Shown: positions 41,433-51,999 of the stretch, piece after piece | Layout: the number at the start of each line of letters is the position of its first letter | How positions within the stretch are numbered: position 1 is the stretch's first letter | Assembly: GCA_016169945.1 (NCBI GenBank) | Contig: JADLSH010000106.1 | Location: 372,001-436,000, forward strand | Direction of reading: 5' to 3' | DNA: 64,000 bases | Source of the DNA: Trachythela sp. YZ-2020 | Taxonomy: Eukaryota; Cnidaria; Anthozoa; Malacalcyonacea; Clavulariidae | Translations under genes and position numbers: made by a program | Notes under the pieces: model-generated | Told to the model about the DNA's origin: nothing | Databases searched by the model: none | Seen by the model: the letters and a program-made list of their open reading frames with translations, nothing else

Positions 41433-41669
41433 AAATTGTTATTAAAATTCTTTGAATATTGAGCTCACAAGGAAGGAGCTCACCCGTTGCTCAACCGCGA
41501 ACACGCTGCCAAAGTGAAAAAAATAATTCCAAAACAGCCAAAAATAATTCAAGGTACAGAGAAAATTAATTATATGTGTGAAATCTCGGATCAATGCCAA
41601 ATAAATAATTAAAACACATGAAATTATTGCTTACGTACAAAATTAATTCTAGGAATTTATACAGATTTT

Positions 41670-42090
41670 TAAGTTTAGATATAGGTAATGAGAACCATAA
41701 TGGTGGTATATAATTTATAATTGTAACAACAGTCCCTAGGTAAGCTGCGAAGTTGAAAAAATAAGTGTGAAATATGATCGTGTATTGACCATATGTTGGT
41801 AGCAAGACAATGTTTTTATTGTTATACGAAATGTAAAAAATTATAAAAGTAAAATGTTTATATAAATGTAAACGTAAAAAATGAGAGTATGTGAGTTCTA
41901 AATAAAACATAAAGGTTGAATTTGTAGTGTATGTAACGTTTAAGTGTGTTTTAATGTAGTGTAAATGTGGTGTATAAAAATGTGCCCCAGGCTCATACGA
42001 TGATACGAGACTGGTCACGCTGTACTGAAAATCTTGTATAGAGGCATGAAAAAATTAGTTAAAGAGAAGAAGGAAATATATGTATGTATT
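41670..42090. other. AT-rich stretch, no gene supported
   Basis: A 150-codon minus-strand frame (41,566-42,018) overlaps the outer transposon's inverted repeat. It is rich in Tyr, Phe and Ile as AT-rich DNA yields, and resembles no family. Confidence 0.4.
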
Positions 42091-42095
42091 TCCGA

Positions 42096-42139
42096 ATCCC
42101 CGTACGCGTTTCGTCCCTCATGGACTCATCAGCGGGGAT
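42096..42139 (-). ncRNA. Hammerhead ribozyme, canonical
   Basis: On the minus strand: helix I ATCCCCG (complement of 42,133-42,139) with CGGGGAT (complement of 42,096-42,102), seven perfect pairs. Core CTGATGA. Helix II is GTCC/GGAC with loop ATGAG, followed by GAAA. Helix III is the self-complementary ACGCGT. The cleavage triplet is GTA, predicting a cut between 42,103 and 42,102. Every conserved base is present. The minimal helix III is the form reported for Penelope-like elements. A short minus-strand frame (42,421-42,182) lies upstream of it in its own orientation, but no RT is nearby. Confidence 0.85.
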
Positions 42140-42539
42140 CAGGGTTGGTACATGTGTATAAAGAAGAAAGGGAGAAGGCTACTATTGTTGGATAAAACAA
42201 AATATAGAAATGTAGAGAATAAATGTACATTGAGAAATCTTTCCGAAATCATTTTGGTCGTTTTTACTTAAACCAACACGTTTGGCCATCATGAGTGCGC
42301 GAGATGTGTAGATGTAATTGTTGATTTGCTGTAGAAGTGTAGTTGTTTGTCCTCTGATTAGCTGTAGCAGAAGGGCCGAGGATGGTTTGTGCAGTTGTAT
42401 AAATTGCGTGCGTTTGGTCATGCGCAGCAGATTGGTTATAATGTTGTAATATGGATAATTAGAGTAAACAAGGGGTAGAGGTTTGTTACATAATTTTTTA
42501 CAATGACGCCGCTGAGTAACTAATACTCTTTTTAATAAA

Positions 42540-42743
42540 GTTTGTTTCGGTTTTGTCTTTAATCTATCTTTAATCTTTAATCTTTCTAGAATTTCACATT
42601 AAATAGTAAATACTAAATACTAATTTACAATGTGAATTACATTTAAACTGTATAAAAAAATATACTAAGACTAATGTTAAGAGTTAATATTTACAAGTAA
42701 TCTTAAATAAAATTTGAAAATTTTTTGATAGAATTCGATAAAT
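42540..42743 (-). repeat. LINE D 3' UTR with GATTAAA repeats
   Basis: Past the ORF2 stop on the minus strand there is ~150 bp of AT-rich UTR ending in three to four copies of AGATTAAAG (42,550-42,590), a simple-repeat tail. Confidence 0.6.
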
Positions 42744-45438
42744 TTACTTCGACTCCAGCGTTCGGTTAAAACATTCAATCCCATACACAATTGGGCTATT
42801 TTTAAATCGTTCAGTTCGATATCTAAAATTATACAGTTTTTCTCCATTTGATCTAGTTTGTCTCTGTCTTATCTGATTAACTGTTTCTGGCAATAAACTG
42901 TGTAATCTATGTCTAGGGTCTGTCATTGTTTTTATAAGGTTTCCGCACATCTCTTCTCTGCGAGCCTTTAATGTTTTAAGGTTACAGTCCAGTAATGCTT
43001 CTTCATAAGTCAGACCAGGACAAATTATCCTAAGCGCACGCTTCTGAACTCGTTCTATGTCAGTAGACTGTTCCTTGGTTAAGTTTCCGTGCCAAATTTT
43101 AGCACAATATTCAAGTGTCGATCTTATGACAGCCATATAAAAGGCTTTTAAATCCTGCTTTGGTGCACCATAACCTTTTAACATCTTCAGAAAATACAGT
43201 CTTTACCGCTTTTTAACAATATAGCATGTGTTAGTTGACCACTTCAAATTGTCATCAATCCATAAACCAAGTAATTTGTAACATTTAACCCTTTCAAATA
43301 CATGTCTATTGATTTCTAGCGGTGGAATAACAGTTACATTTTTTCGAAAGTCAATTATCATTTCTTTGCATTTCGTTTGATTTAACTCCATCATATCTTC
43401 TTCAGTAAACCTTAAAACGCTCTTAACTTTACTTTCAGCACCACCCAGTTGCTTCCCAGAAATATGGTGGCTGACATCTAGTACCTCGTATAATGTAGTG
43501 TCATCCATAAACATTAATGTATCATGTTCAAGTATAACATTAGTTTCCATGTTGGTTGATATCATGAGTTGGATTTCTTCTTTTATTACAGAGGAAGTTT
43601 ATCAATCTTTATTACAAAGGCAATTGGTCCGAGTTTACTTCCTTGTGGCACTCCGCCATTGATATATGCATAATCAGACGTATCATTCCCAAATTTAGTA
43701 AAATGGGATCTTTTATTGAGGTATGTTCCAAACCATTGGATTAAGGCCAATCTAACTCCCATCTCTTTCATATTTCTTAGCAGTATATTATGATTAATTA
43801 GATCGAACGCTTTTCTAAAGTCAAGAAAAATTATTCGTATTACTCTTTGTGGCTCGTCCATTGCTCTATACCAGTTGTGGAGTAGATTTAGAAGGGCATA
43901 CAAAGTCGAAGATCCTGGGAGCCCTCCATATTGGGAATTGGAAATTTTCCCATTTATATCTTCATTTATCCACTTGTTGGTAAAGGATTCCTGAACTTTT
44001 GATAAAACACTGGTTAATGCAATCGGTCTAAGGTTTTCAGCGATTGTACATGGTGTGATCTTAGGAATCCCAGTTACTTTGTATTTTTCCAAGTTTCAGG
44101 AAATTTCTTTGTCTGAAATGACTCATTAAAAATTTCAGCAAGGAACGGCAAACAATTTCGAAAACATTTTCAGAATCTTCAAAGGTGGATCATTTGGCCC
44201 AGGTGCCTTGTTAACATTAATTGCATTCAATTCTCTAGCAACTTCTTCAACACTGATTAACGGTAGATCATCCGGGCATTGCATTTCTAGCCACTCGTTT
44301 GATATATGTGGATAATTTATCGTTAAATTAGCAAAGAAGTTATTAATTGAATCTGCCGATTGTTTATCGTTCATTTGGAGATTTGTCTCGGAGTCTACTA
44401 GAGTCACAGCGTTTTTCCTTGATCCAATTAATCTTTTAACTTGCTTCCACCATGCTTTTGGGCATGAACTATGGTTTAGTCTTACCTTTTATCATAAAAC
44501 TGCAGCTTGGCTTTCTTTATCTCAGCTGAAACTTGTCTACGTAAATATTTGAAGAGCTCGGTTTTATTGTTTTAAAAGCTTTATTTCTTTTATCCATCAG
44601 AGATTTAATTTTTGCGTCATAAAGGGTTTATCGTTGGTATGCTTTTTATTATTCTTTCGGGAAAAAACTCGTTGATAATCACTTTAGTAAAATGAAGAAA
44701 AGCATCAACTTTCTCATCGAGTCCTTTGTTAGAGAAAAGTTCACTCCAGTCATAGTTCTCTAGAAAAACCCCAAACTGTTCCGTACTTGTATGGTTGAGA
44801 TCTCTCACTTTTACCTTTACTATGTTTCCAGCCTTTACTACAGAGGCATCAGTTCTCGCTTTCCACAACACAATGTTATGATCTGATGTTGATAGAGGTG
44901 CCAAGACCTCAGGATTTATATAGAAATGCGCGATATTTGTAAAAATCAAATCAAGTATATTGTTATTCCGTGTCGGAACCTTAACAACTTGTTTGAGACT
45001 ACAGTGTCTATTTAATCGACTCTGTTGAAAGCCGTTACTCGTTGGGTTAAAATCGCCCGAAACAATGAAAGCTGAGTTAGGACTTTCAGTACAGAGTTTG
45101 TCATAGCAATTATAAAAGTAATCATAAAAACTGTCTATCTCGCTATGACTCGGTGGTAGGTATACGCAGCACACCACAATTTTTGAAATTGCTCTTGGTA
45201 ACCATTTTGGACGTAATGTAACCCATTGACACTCAAACAAGGGGTCATTCAAGTCCTTGCGAATTTTAAATGGTATTTTGTTGTTCACATATAAAGCAAC
45301 ACCCCCTCCTGTACCATACGTTCTATCATTTCTAACCAATGTCATAATTAGAGCATAATTATTGTTATTACTTCGCAAATCATACCTATGGTTAGCTTTA
45401 ATTTGAAACATGTTTATTAAAGCTAGACAATATGGCAC
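42744..45438 (-). pseudogene. LINE D: Rex1/CR1-like endonuclease-RT, decayed
   Basis: In coding order (minus strand): endonuclease 45,438-44,617 (GTGGGVALYVNNKIPF, VSGDFNPT, NILDLIFTN, STSDHNI; its first ~70 residues are missing). Next is 44,407-44,135 (linker, APGPNDPPLKILK), then RT 44,092-43,586 with IIFLDFRKAFDLINH (motif A) and GGVPQGSKLGPIAFVI (motif B). Then 43,565-43,203 with FMDDTTLY (motif C) and 43,184-42,744 (QKRALRIICPGLTYEEAL). At least four frame breaks. It is related to LINE C but clearly distinct. Confidence 0.85.
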
Positions 45439-45509
45439 TGAAATTCCATAATAACCACCAACGATAGATCAAATTAAAAGCCAATAGAGTTTATTTGAGT
45501 CCTTTAAAA

Positions 45510-45645
45510 TCAACAACGAGTCGCATCTTTTTTCATGAGTCGCTCTTTTTTTACGAGTCGTGACTTTTTTCACGAGTCGCGCTTTTTTTTCACGAGTCGC
45601 GCTTTATTTCACGAGTCGCGCCATTTTTCACGACGTGAAACGTGC
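45510..45645 (-). repeat. ACGAGTCGCG tandem array, six ~19-22-bp units
   Basis: Units of T(6-9)CACGAGTCGCGC with little variation. Inverted relatives occur at 28,838-28,945. Confidence 0.8.
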
Positions 45646-45649
45646 TAAA

Positions 45650-46500
45650 GTCCCTATTTTTTTTATAATGCTCAATTTGCTAGTTTAACAGTCGCTCGTC
45701 ATACACTTAATGGCGCTTTGGACAGTTAGTAATTAAGAATAATATAATATAGAATATGACTGCACCCCATATCATTTCCGCTTGTTTTCGCATGGGTATA
45801 TATCAAAGATAACTCGGCATGCTATTTCTACTAAATTAAAGAGCTGCACTTTAATTCAACTTGGACTTATCACGATAACAGCGACCCTTCGCTGACTTGA
45901 TGTCTTGTTTTCTTGCATATTATTCAAAATTTTGAATAAAAACGCCCTCTAATCAATGTCTATATCCTTTTATTTTATGTTTAACTACCTCACGCGAACC
46001 CCAAACGCAGTTAACTGCGTGATTAGTTAACTACCAGAGTAACTACATTTTGTGGAACGCAGTTAATATGTGCAGTTAAATCATAACAGTTAAGGATTTA
46101 ACTATGATAGTTAACGCTAACTATAGTTAAATTTACAACTATACATTTATATACAACCGGCCCCTGATTTACTTAAAACAAGACGCTCTATTAAGCGTTA
46201 AGTCGCTGGGGCTATGAAGGTAGCTCTCTCTGTAATTTTCGTTATGTGTTATTAAAATGCAATGTATTGCACCGTTCACACAGATGCCTTTAAAAATTTA
46301 CTATTACGACGAAATTGTAATCTTTGACTGACATGTTTTCAACTGACATCCTTTGATATGTGGACAGATTCTCGTTTTCCATACCATAGTTGTTGACAAA
46401 TATCGACAGATTGTTGATTGGTAGCTCCTCACAAGACATCGCTTTGTCTACGTTGTTTGTGTTGGAAGCTATGTGCTCGAGTTGGACAGCTCGCTGAGCT
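45650..46500. other. Non-coding; GTTAAC-rich MITE-like segment at 45,960-46,170
   Basis: 45,990-46,145 holds many GTTAAC/AGTTAACT palindromes and ends with CAACCGGCCCCTGA at 46,155-46,168, the same end as at 29,483-29,497. The opposite end of either element is not clear. No gene is visible. Confidence 0.35.
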
Positions 46501-46764
46501 AGTTTACGTTTGTTTCGTGCGAGTTTGTCAGCGTATTTTTTTTTTCATGTAGGAGTAGTATGTTACATTTCTGATAACGTTTTGTGTAGCACTTTTGGCA
46601 AGATTTTTGGCATTATTTTAAGCAAGTTTTTAGGCAATTTTTTATGTAACCAAAGGTCTGTTTTGATGCCATGTCAATTTTCCGGTTTTGATCCTAAATT
46701 TTCAGTATTTTCCTCAAAATGTTATGGATAATTCGGGCTCGTTATGGATAATTTGGGTAAAGTT

Positions 46765-46834
46765 GGGCCCGTTACATTGGGCCCGTTACATTGGGCCCGT
46801 TACATTGGGCCCGTTACATTGGGCCCGTTACATG
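46765..46834 (+). repeat. 14-bp tandem repeat, five units
   Basis: Five exact copies of GGGCCCGTTACATT; the last unit ends in G. Confidence 0.9.
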
Positions 46835-47050
46835 AAGTTTCCATTTTGTGTCTTTTCAAGATTCGCAATCCGACATTTAACATCTGACATTCAACATCCG
46901 AGGCAACCCGAAACTTATAGTCGCTGTTGCTCCAGCGACTAACAAGTTAAAATATAATTAATCATTTAGTGACGACGGGAAAATTTTGTTCCCTTTGGCT
47001 TGATGAAGTTTCTTTGTCAGAAACTAATTATCACTTATTTACTGAGACCG

Positions 47051-47135
47051 AGGGAAACAGCGTGTTTTGTGGCCCCGAGACCACCGTTGTTCAGCGGTCG
47101 AGTGGCCTGGCTGGCCTCAAAACACGCTGTTTTTC
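47051..47135. repeat. ~22-bp inverted repeat (stem-loop)
   Basis: GGAAACAGCGTGTTTTGTGG (47,051-47,070) faces the complement of GGCCTCAAAACACGCTGTTT (47,112-47,131). The loop is ~40 bases and contains a smaller GACCACCG/CGGTCG-type pairing. Confidence 0.6.
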
Positions 47136-47299
47136 CTCAAAGCACGCTGTTTTCACACAGCCAATCAGATTGCAGGAAATAAAAAATATCAATAGATGTA
47201 CACAAATAAAAAATAAGTTATTCACATGTGAAATTAATGTGTGGAATTGGAACACTTCACATGTGAAACTTTCATATGTAAAATAGGAATATTTAATAA

Positions 47300-48425
47300 T
47301 ATTTGAATTAATTTGTGACTAAACAGGAACATTTGATAAATTTCAAACTACTATAATTAATAATCTAAATTGAAAGTAGGAACGAAAATTTTTATACACA
47401 AAAAAGCAAATCAAGTATAAAATTGCACGACCGAATTCGCTATGAAATAGATAAATAGGCAAATTATATATAATTCTGTTATTTAAATACAATATTTATT
47501 GGGGCAGATTTTTTAGTAGTTGAAAAAATCTGTAAGTGAATAGATTTTAGAAATTCGACGTACAATTTCAAAAAGTTCCTCTAACATGAAGTGCACGAAG
47601 AACTAAAATACTGTAACTACTGCTGGCTCAAATAATCTCGTATTAAACCAACTAATAAAAAAGTCTTGCCTAATTATACAGTTAATATATAATTATACAA
47701 CTTTGGTATATACAGACCATACTTACATGACCTCAGGAAATACTTATTAAATCACTTTAATATCTCAAAAAATAGGCTAACATACTGGATACCTAAATAT
47801 ATATATACAACTCATACGGTATAATGAAACGCAAATAATGTTTTAATTAAGCGCAAGTGTTTCATCTATTTCTATTTAATATATCGTTCACTTCACAGAG
47901 ATCACACTTTTGAATTTGTTTCAGCACACAGGCTTTTATTTTCTGTGACATTTCCAGTTTAATCGCGTTCTTGTCGCGAAAGGGAAGATTGCATGACATA
48001 AACTAAAAATATGGAACTATAAATTAATTATGAGTCCAACAAAAGGGGCTGCATTCAGTTAAAAGTGCCAAAAATACTAGGGTTATATGCAAATCTACAT
48101 ATTGTAGGTTCTCACAATCATAGTCAATCCGGTCGTTCAAGTTGGTGAAAACGTGTGCATGGTAAAGACATAAAGACTATCATTCAATGGCATCAGCCGA
48201 TCGAATTACTTAAAGTGGATGTCAATTTTGGTCTTGATCTTGGCTTGATATTGCAATTTTCATTCGCTCAACCAACGAAATTGCTCTATTTGTCCATACC
48301 GTTGTAAAAGGTGCCTCTTAAAATCTTCCATTTGAGATTTTTTGTTTTGGTGCATAATTTTCTCTTTAGTAGTTCAATTTTAGCCTTTGTGATTTTACCT
48401 TTCGTTGTACCTGAATGCGTGAAAA
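47300..48425. other. Non-coding stretch, nothing recognised
   Basis: Strongly AT-rich. No supportable frame or repeat shared with the rest of the window. Confidence 0.4.
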
Positions 48426-48429
48426 GCTA

Positions 48430-48540
48430 ATATCTGGGCCTAGCCTCCTCCGCCGGCATCTCTTGAATCCCCGGACTATAGGTTGCGTCAGGTAGAAAGT
48501 CGGGGAGATGCCTGCCAAAACCCGACATGGTTGAGCCGTT
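48430..48540 (+). repeat. Hairpin repeat, pair member 1
   Basis: TCTGGGCCTAGCCTCCTCCG begins a segment whose CGGCATCTC and GAGATGCC halves pair around CCCCG/CGGGG. An inverted, related copy is at 51,105-51,225 (AGCCTCCTCCGCAGGCAT, GATGCCTGCCAAAACCCG). It is probably a short dispersed foldback element. Confidence 0.5.
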
Positions 48541-48559
48541 TTGCGCATCTTGCATGCAC

Positions 48560-49780
48560 AGCGATTTTTCTCTTCAATGGCGGATTTGCATGGGGTGGAG
48601 AATTTATTTTATCTTTAAGTTCAGCTTTTTTGGACAATTTAAACATGTATAAAAGACTTGGTTGAGGTTTTAAAGGTTTTAGAATGTTTGTTGGTAATTT
48701 TTCGTGTACTGCATATGCATGCTATATATATTTGATGCTGTAAATCTTTTATCAAGTATAAAGGTAGATTTGGTATCTCTATACAAATACAATGAAAACC
48801 ATTGAATTTTAAATTGTAATTTTTTTATGAATCACATAATTATATAGTTTGTGCCATATCTATTAAAAACTGTACTCTGTCAGTCTGTCTATTCTGATTG
48901 CTTCATATACATAGAAACCAATTCAAACCACAAGGGGAATTTTCTATTTTTCTCCCTTTCTATTTGCATGACAGGCACAATTTCTTAATATAGTATCATT
49001 TGCTATGTACAGTTTTTGGTTTCTAAGAAGATGGAAAGTGGGTTAATTCATTATTAAAATGAAAGTATCATAGTACAACTGTACAACTCAATATAATGTA
49101 TGCCTGATTTAGCATTAGAGGACAGTTTCCAAATGTAAGAAATGAGGACAAAATTGTGCTATCTACAGTACTGTAGCATATCAATTTTAATAACAAGAAA
49201 TCGATTCAAATAAAAAATATATTTTTGACAACAAATAAGGCAAGAGCCATAATACCAGCAGAGAAAAACCTTGTCTGGTATTTGTTGCCAAAATAACTAA
49301 ATCTGGCAAGTAGTGAAGCAAGATCCTAGCCAACATGGCCATAATGAAATAATCATGTATCCTTTATAGTTTATGGAATATTTTAGCAGTCATTCTGTGT
49401 ATGGCAAACTTATTGCTGCCTGAATAGTTTCAATTTTCTGTTCAGCATATAGCCTGCACCATATTTTAACACATGGGCATGCAACCATTGAAATTGAAAA
49501 CATTGATCTAGCTATTATAAACAACAGCTGGGTATAAAAGTTGTATGACCTACCTTACAACAGGCAGTACTAAATTAATAGTAAGCTTTAATCGGGTCTT
49601 TAGGATTAAACTACCAATTTTGAGCCATTTATCTGGAAGTTAGTGAAATTCATCTAGAAGTTAATAGTCACTAACTTCCATGCAAACAGCCTTCCCTTGC
49701 AATGTTGAATTTCTTGTTGCATTTTATAGGTATTTCATCATAAACACTTAATTGCACCACGTGTTCAGAGTTCGATAAAA
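48560..49780. other. Non-coding stretch, nothing recognised
   Basis: AT-rich with frequent stops in all frames. No homology to known families could be seen. Confidence 0.4.
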
Positions 49781-49791
49781 CATTTGCATCT

Positions 49792-49848
49792 GATCTTTAT
49801 CTGATATACAAACGCCTTCGGCTCGAGTTCCTATATCAGATAAAGATC
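49792..49848. repeat. Perfect 17-bp hairpin with a 23-base loop
   Basis: GATCTTTATCTGATATA (49,792-49,808) and TATATCAGATAAAGATC (49,832-49,848) are exact complements. The loop contains CGCCTTCGGCTCG. It lacks the T-tract and gene context of a terminator, and looks like a small foldback repeat. Confidence 0.85.
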
Positions 49849-49849
49849 G

Positions 49850-51100
49850 ACTGCTCATATTTTATCAATAACATAGAAGACTATTTGCTATTTTCTGAAA
49901 GTAGGCGCATCCAGTCCAAACATGCATTTGATTATACATGCCATGCCACAGAATAATTTTGATTGTAACATGCTAATATATTACAGTGGCTCTATTTATA
50001 ATCATTGAACACTTCCCGATATTAGGCAAATTTTGTATTACAACACCACATGGTGGCAGAACTTAGGGAGCCATGGAGTCATCAACCTTCATACTCCATA
50101 GCCTATAGGGCTAACTCCAAATTGAAAATGTGCACTTCAAAACATAGGTGAATTATTAAGAATTCTGGTTAAAAGACAATTTGCAAAAAAATTAGATTCA
50201 CTTGCTAACAACTAGAATTTGAGCCAGGTTGAAGAGGAATCTGCCCTCTGAGACGCACCCATTCTTGTCCTCAGCCCCACAGCTGTGCCGGCATAAGCCT
50301 AGCTCCATTTGGAGATTGGCTACATATCTGCCAGCATGAAATATTTCTTGGCTGAAATATCTCAAAAAAAAATGTAAACAAACCAAACCAGTTACAAATT
50401 ATCTTTTGTCTCATCAACTAAAACGAGTATTATATTCCACCAGCATCAATTATATCTTGCACTTGAAACTTCGACATTTTACTATGCTTGTACCTTCTAT
50501 AAACGTTCTAGAGTACATTGTTTCCCAAAACAATTTATACTGCTCCAGTTCAACGCTATTTGTGTGTTAGCTATACTCATATATTAAGTTATATTTTCCA
50601 TTCGAGCTCGGCGCTCACAACTCTTCATACTTTATACAGTTTCTAAGTGGTTCGAACATGTTTACTCCGTCGAACTAAGACCATTAGGGAATCCATTTAA
50701 TACACATTCTCCGTTTACTAATACACAAGCAGCTTTAGCAGCATCAAACGACGTAGTGTAGAAGCCGAGTCAGAAGTTTGTTTGTCTGTCGAAATTAGAT
50801 TAAAGCCATTCCACTTCTATTTTCATGACTTCGATCCACATGCTTTATCATTAAATATGTCCGCAACTATTCTGTAGCTTTTAAAGCGCAAGATACTAAA
50901 TACCTTTTTAATATTTGTAACATAAAATGTTACAGTATTCTGGCGAACGTTTGTCAGTATAATTTTGCAGTTGTTTTTATGAACCAATAATTATCCTGTG
51001 AGAGTGAGGGTAACACAGCTTTTGACATTGCTCTCTAGTTTTAATATATGAACAAAATATCCCGTGGGGGTGGGGGTAACATGACCGTCCATAAGGGTAA
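49850..51100. other. Non-coding stretch, nothing recognised
   Basis: No gene supported. A 62-codon minus-strand frame at 50,198-50,386 has no recognisable domain. Confidence 0.4.
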
Positions 51101-51104
51101 CATG

Positions 51105-51225
51105 ACCGGTCCAAAGTTTTCGGGTTTTGGCAGGCATCGACACTATTTTTTTTTTCCAGCAAATAATTTCTGGCCGCCAATTTTAAGGCAATGCCTGCGG
51201 AGGAGGCTAATCTGGGCCCACAGAT
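51105..51225 (-). repeat. Hairpin repeat, pair member 2
   Basis: Inverted relative of 48,430-48,540. Contains GGCAGGCATCGACA and AATGCCTGCGGAGGAGGCTA. Confidence 0.5.
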
Positions 51226-51589
51226 CGGAATTTTAATTAAAAGATCTTATCACTATTGTTTTAAACAAAATTTGTAAAATAAACACGCGCGTGAACAGAA
51301 CGGATTTGACAGCCACGTTATTAACCGTTCTGCTGAAAAAATTATTAATAACGGAAATTTTAAAGGATTTGCGCACACAAGTCCAGACACTTTGAATTTT
51401 GCCGAGTTTCCAGAAGATATCGCGATTGACCATGCAAGTCATTAATATACACCTCCCTGAGTTTTCTTGAGTGCACACAAATATGTAGTAGTTTAACATA
51501 AGTAGTTTTGGTTGCCAGCCAGCAAATTCAAGAAGTGTCTACTATTTATCCAAATATACTACTACTTATCTAAATATACTACTACTTAC

Positions 51590-51805
51590 CAGTGATCATT
51601 TCAAATTTATTGCTATCCAAAACTTCTCCTTCCCCAGCTTTGGTCTTTCCAACAAGTGTTGACTTTGGCAAAACCTCTCGGCCCAAGACAGCTGTCAGCA
51701 GTGCTTTGGTCATTTTTGGGAAACTTTTCGACCTTTCTACCTCAGCCAAGCTGGGCATATGGTGGAAGAAAAGCATGAGAGTATTGAGCTTTGTCACCAA
51801 CAATG
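51590..51805 (-). CDS. BEN-domain exon (internal, phase 1)
   Basis: A 216-bp minus-strand exon is bounded by an acceptor (TTTGGTCCTTAG before 51,805) and a strong donor (CTG|GTAAGT after 51,590). The translation includes MTKALLTAVLGREVLPKSTL, VGKTKAGEGEVLD and SNKFEMIT, which resembles the first half of a BEN domain (core ...LL..LF..E.L...S..G...LD..KL...). BEN domains bind DNA or chromatin proteins. Length divisible by three with phase 1 at both ends fits a real internal exon. The partner exons were not identified. It is the best candidate for host coding sequence in the window, but BEN domains also occur in mobile elements. Confidence 0.45.
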
Positions 51806-51999
51806 CTAAGGACCAAACAGCAAGGGCAATGAAAATATTTGACTTTTATATCGACTCGTGCGAGACATCATCAAGTAACCCATTTAGTCAAAATGTACTT
51901 TTACTCTTTGTAAGGATAATCATGGGAAACGTTGGCTTATGTTTTGCTTTAAGTATTTTCTTAGTCTTCTGAGTTTTTAATATAGGTCATTTATCATTA

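Larger units (their letters stand above)
30331..41661. mobile_element. Outer IS3EU-like DNA transposon carrying a HECT-type gene
   Basis: The ends are ~180-bp inverted repeats: 30,331-30,510 against 41,483-41,661, starting TATAAATTCCTAGAATTAAT and including GGAATTATTTTTTTCACTTTGGCAG. Inside are a HECT-like gene (+) and a transposase with an integrase fold (-), the latter split by a 7-kb second element. Without the nested DNA it would be ~4.3 kb. TAT-type ends fit the IS3EU group (which uses TAY...RTA ends by my recollection). The expected 6-bp duplication is not obvious (ATTTTG against CAGATT), so the exact borders or an end rearrangement remain open. Confidence 0.75.

Noticed and set aside
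41566..42018. 150-codon minus-strand ORF
   Set aside because: Composition is that of AT-rich non-coding DNA, it overlaps the inverted repeat of the outer transposon, and no domain is recognisable.
46510..46942. ORFs around the 14-bp repeat
   Set aside because: Frames are kept open by the tandem repeat (ARYIGPVTLGPLHW type) and are not credible proteins.
51233..51499. Second half of the BEN domain on the minus strand
   Set aside because: The frame follows the BEN exon but lacks BEN C-terminal features and a convincing acceptor.
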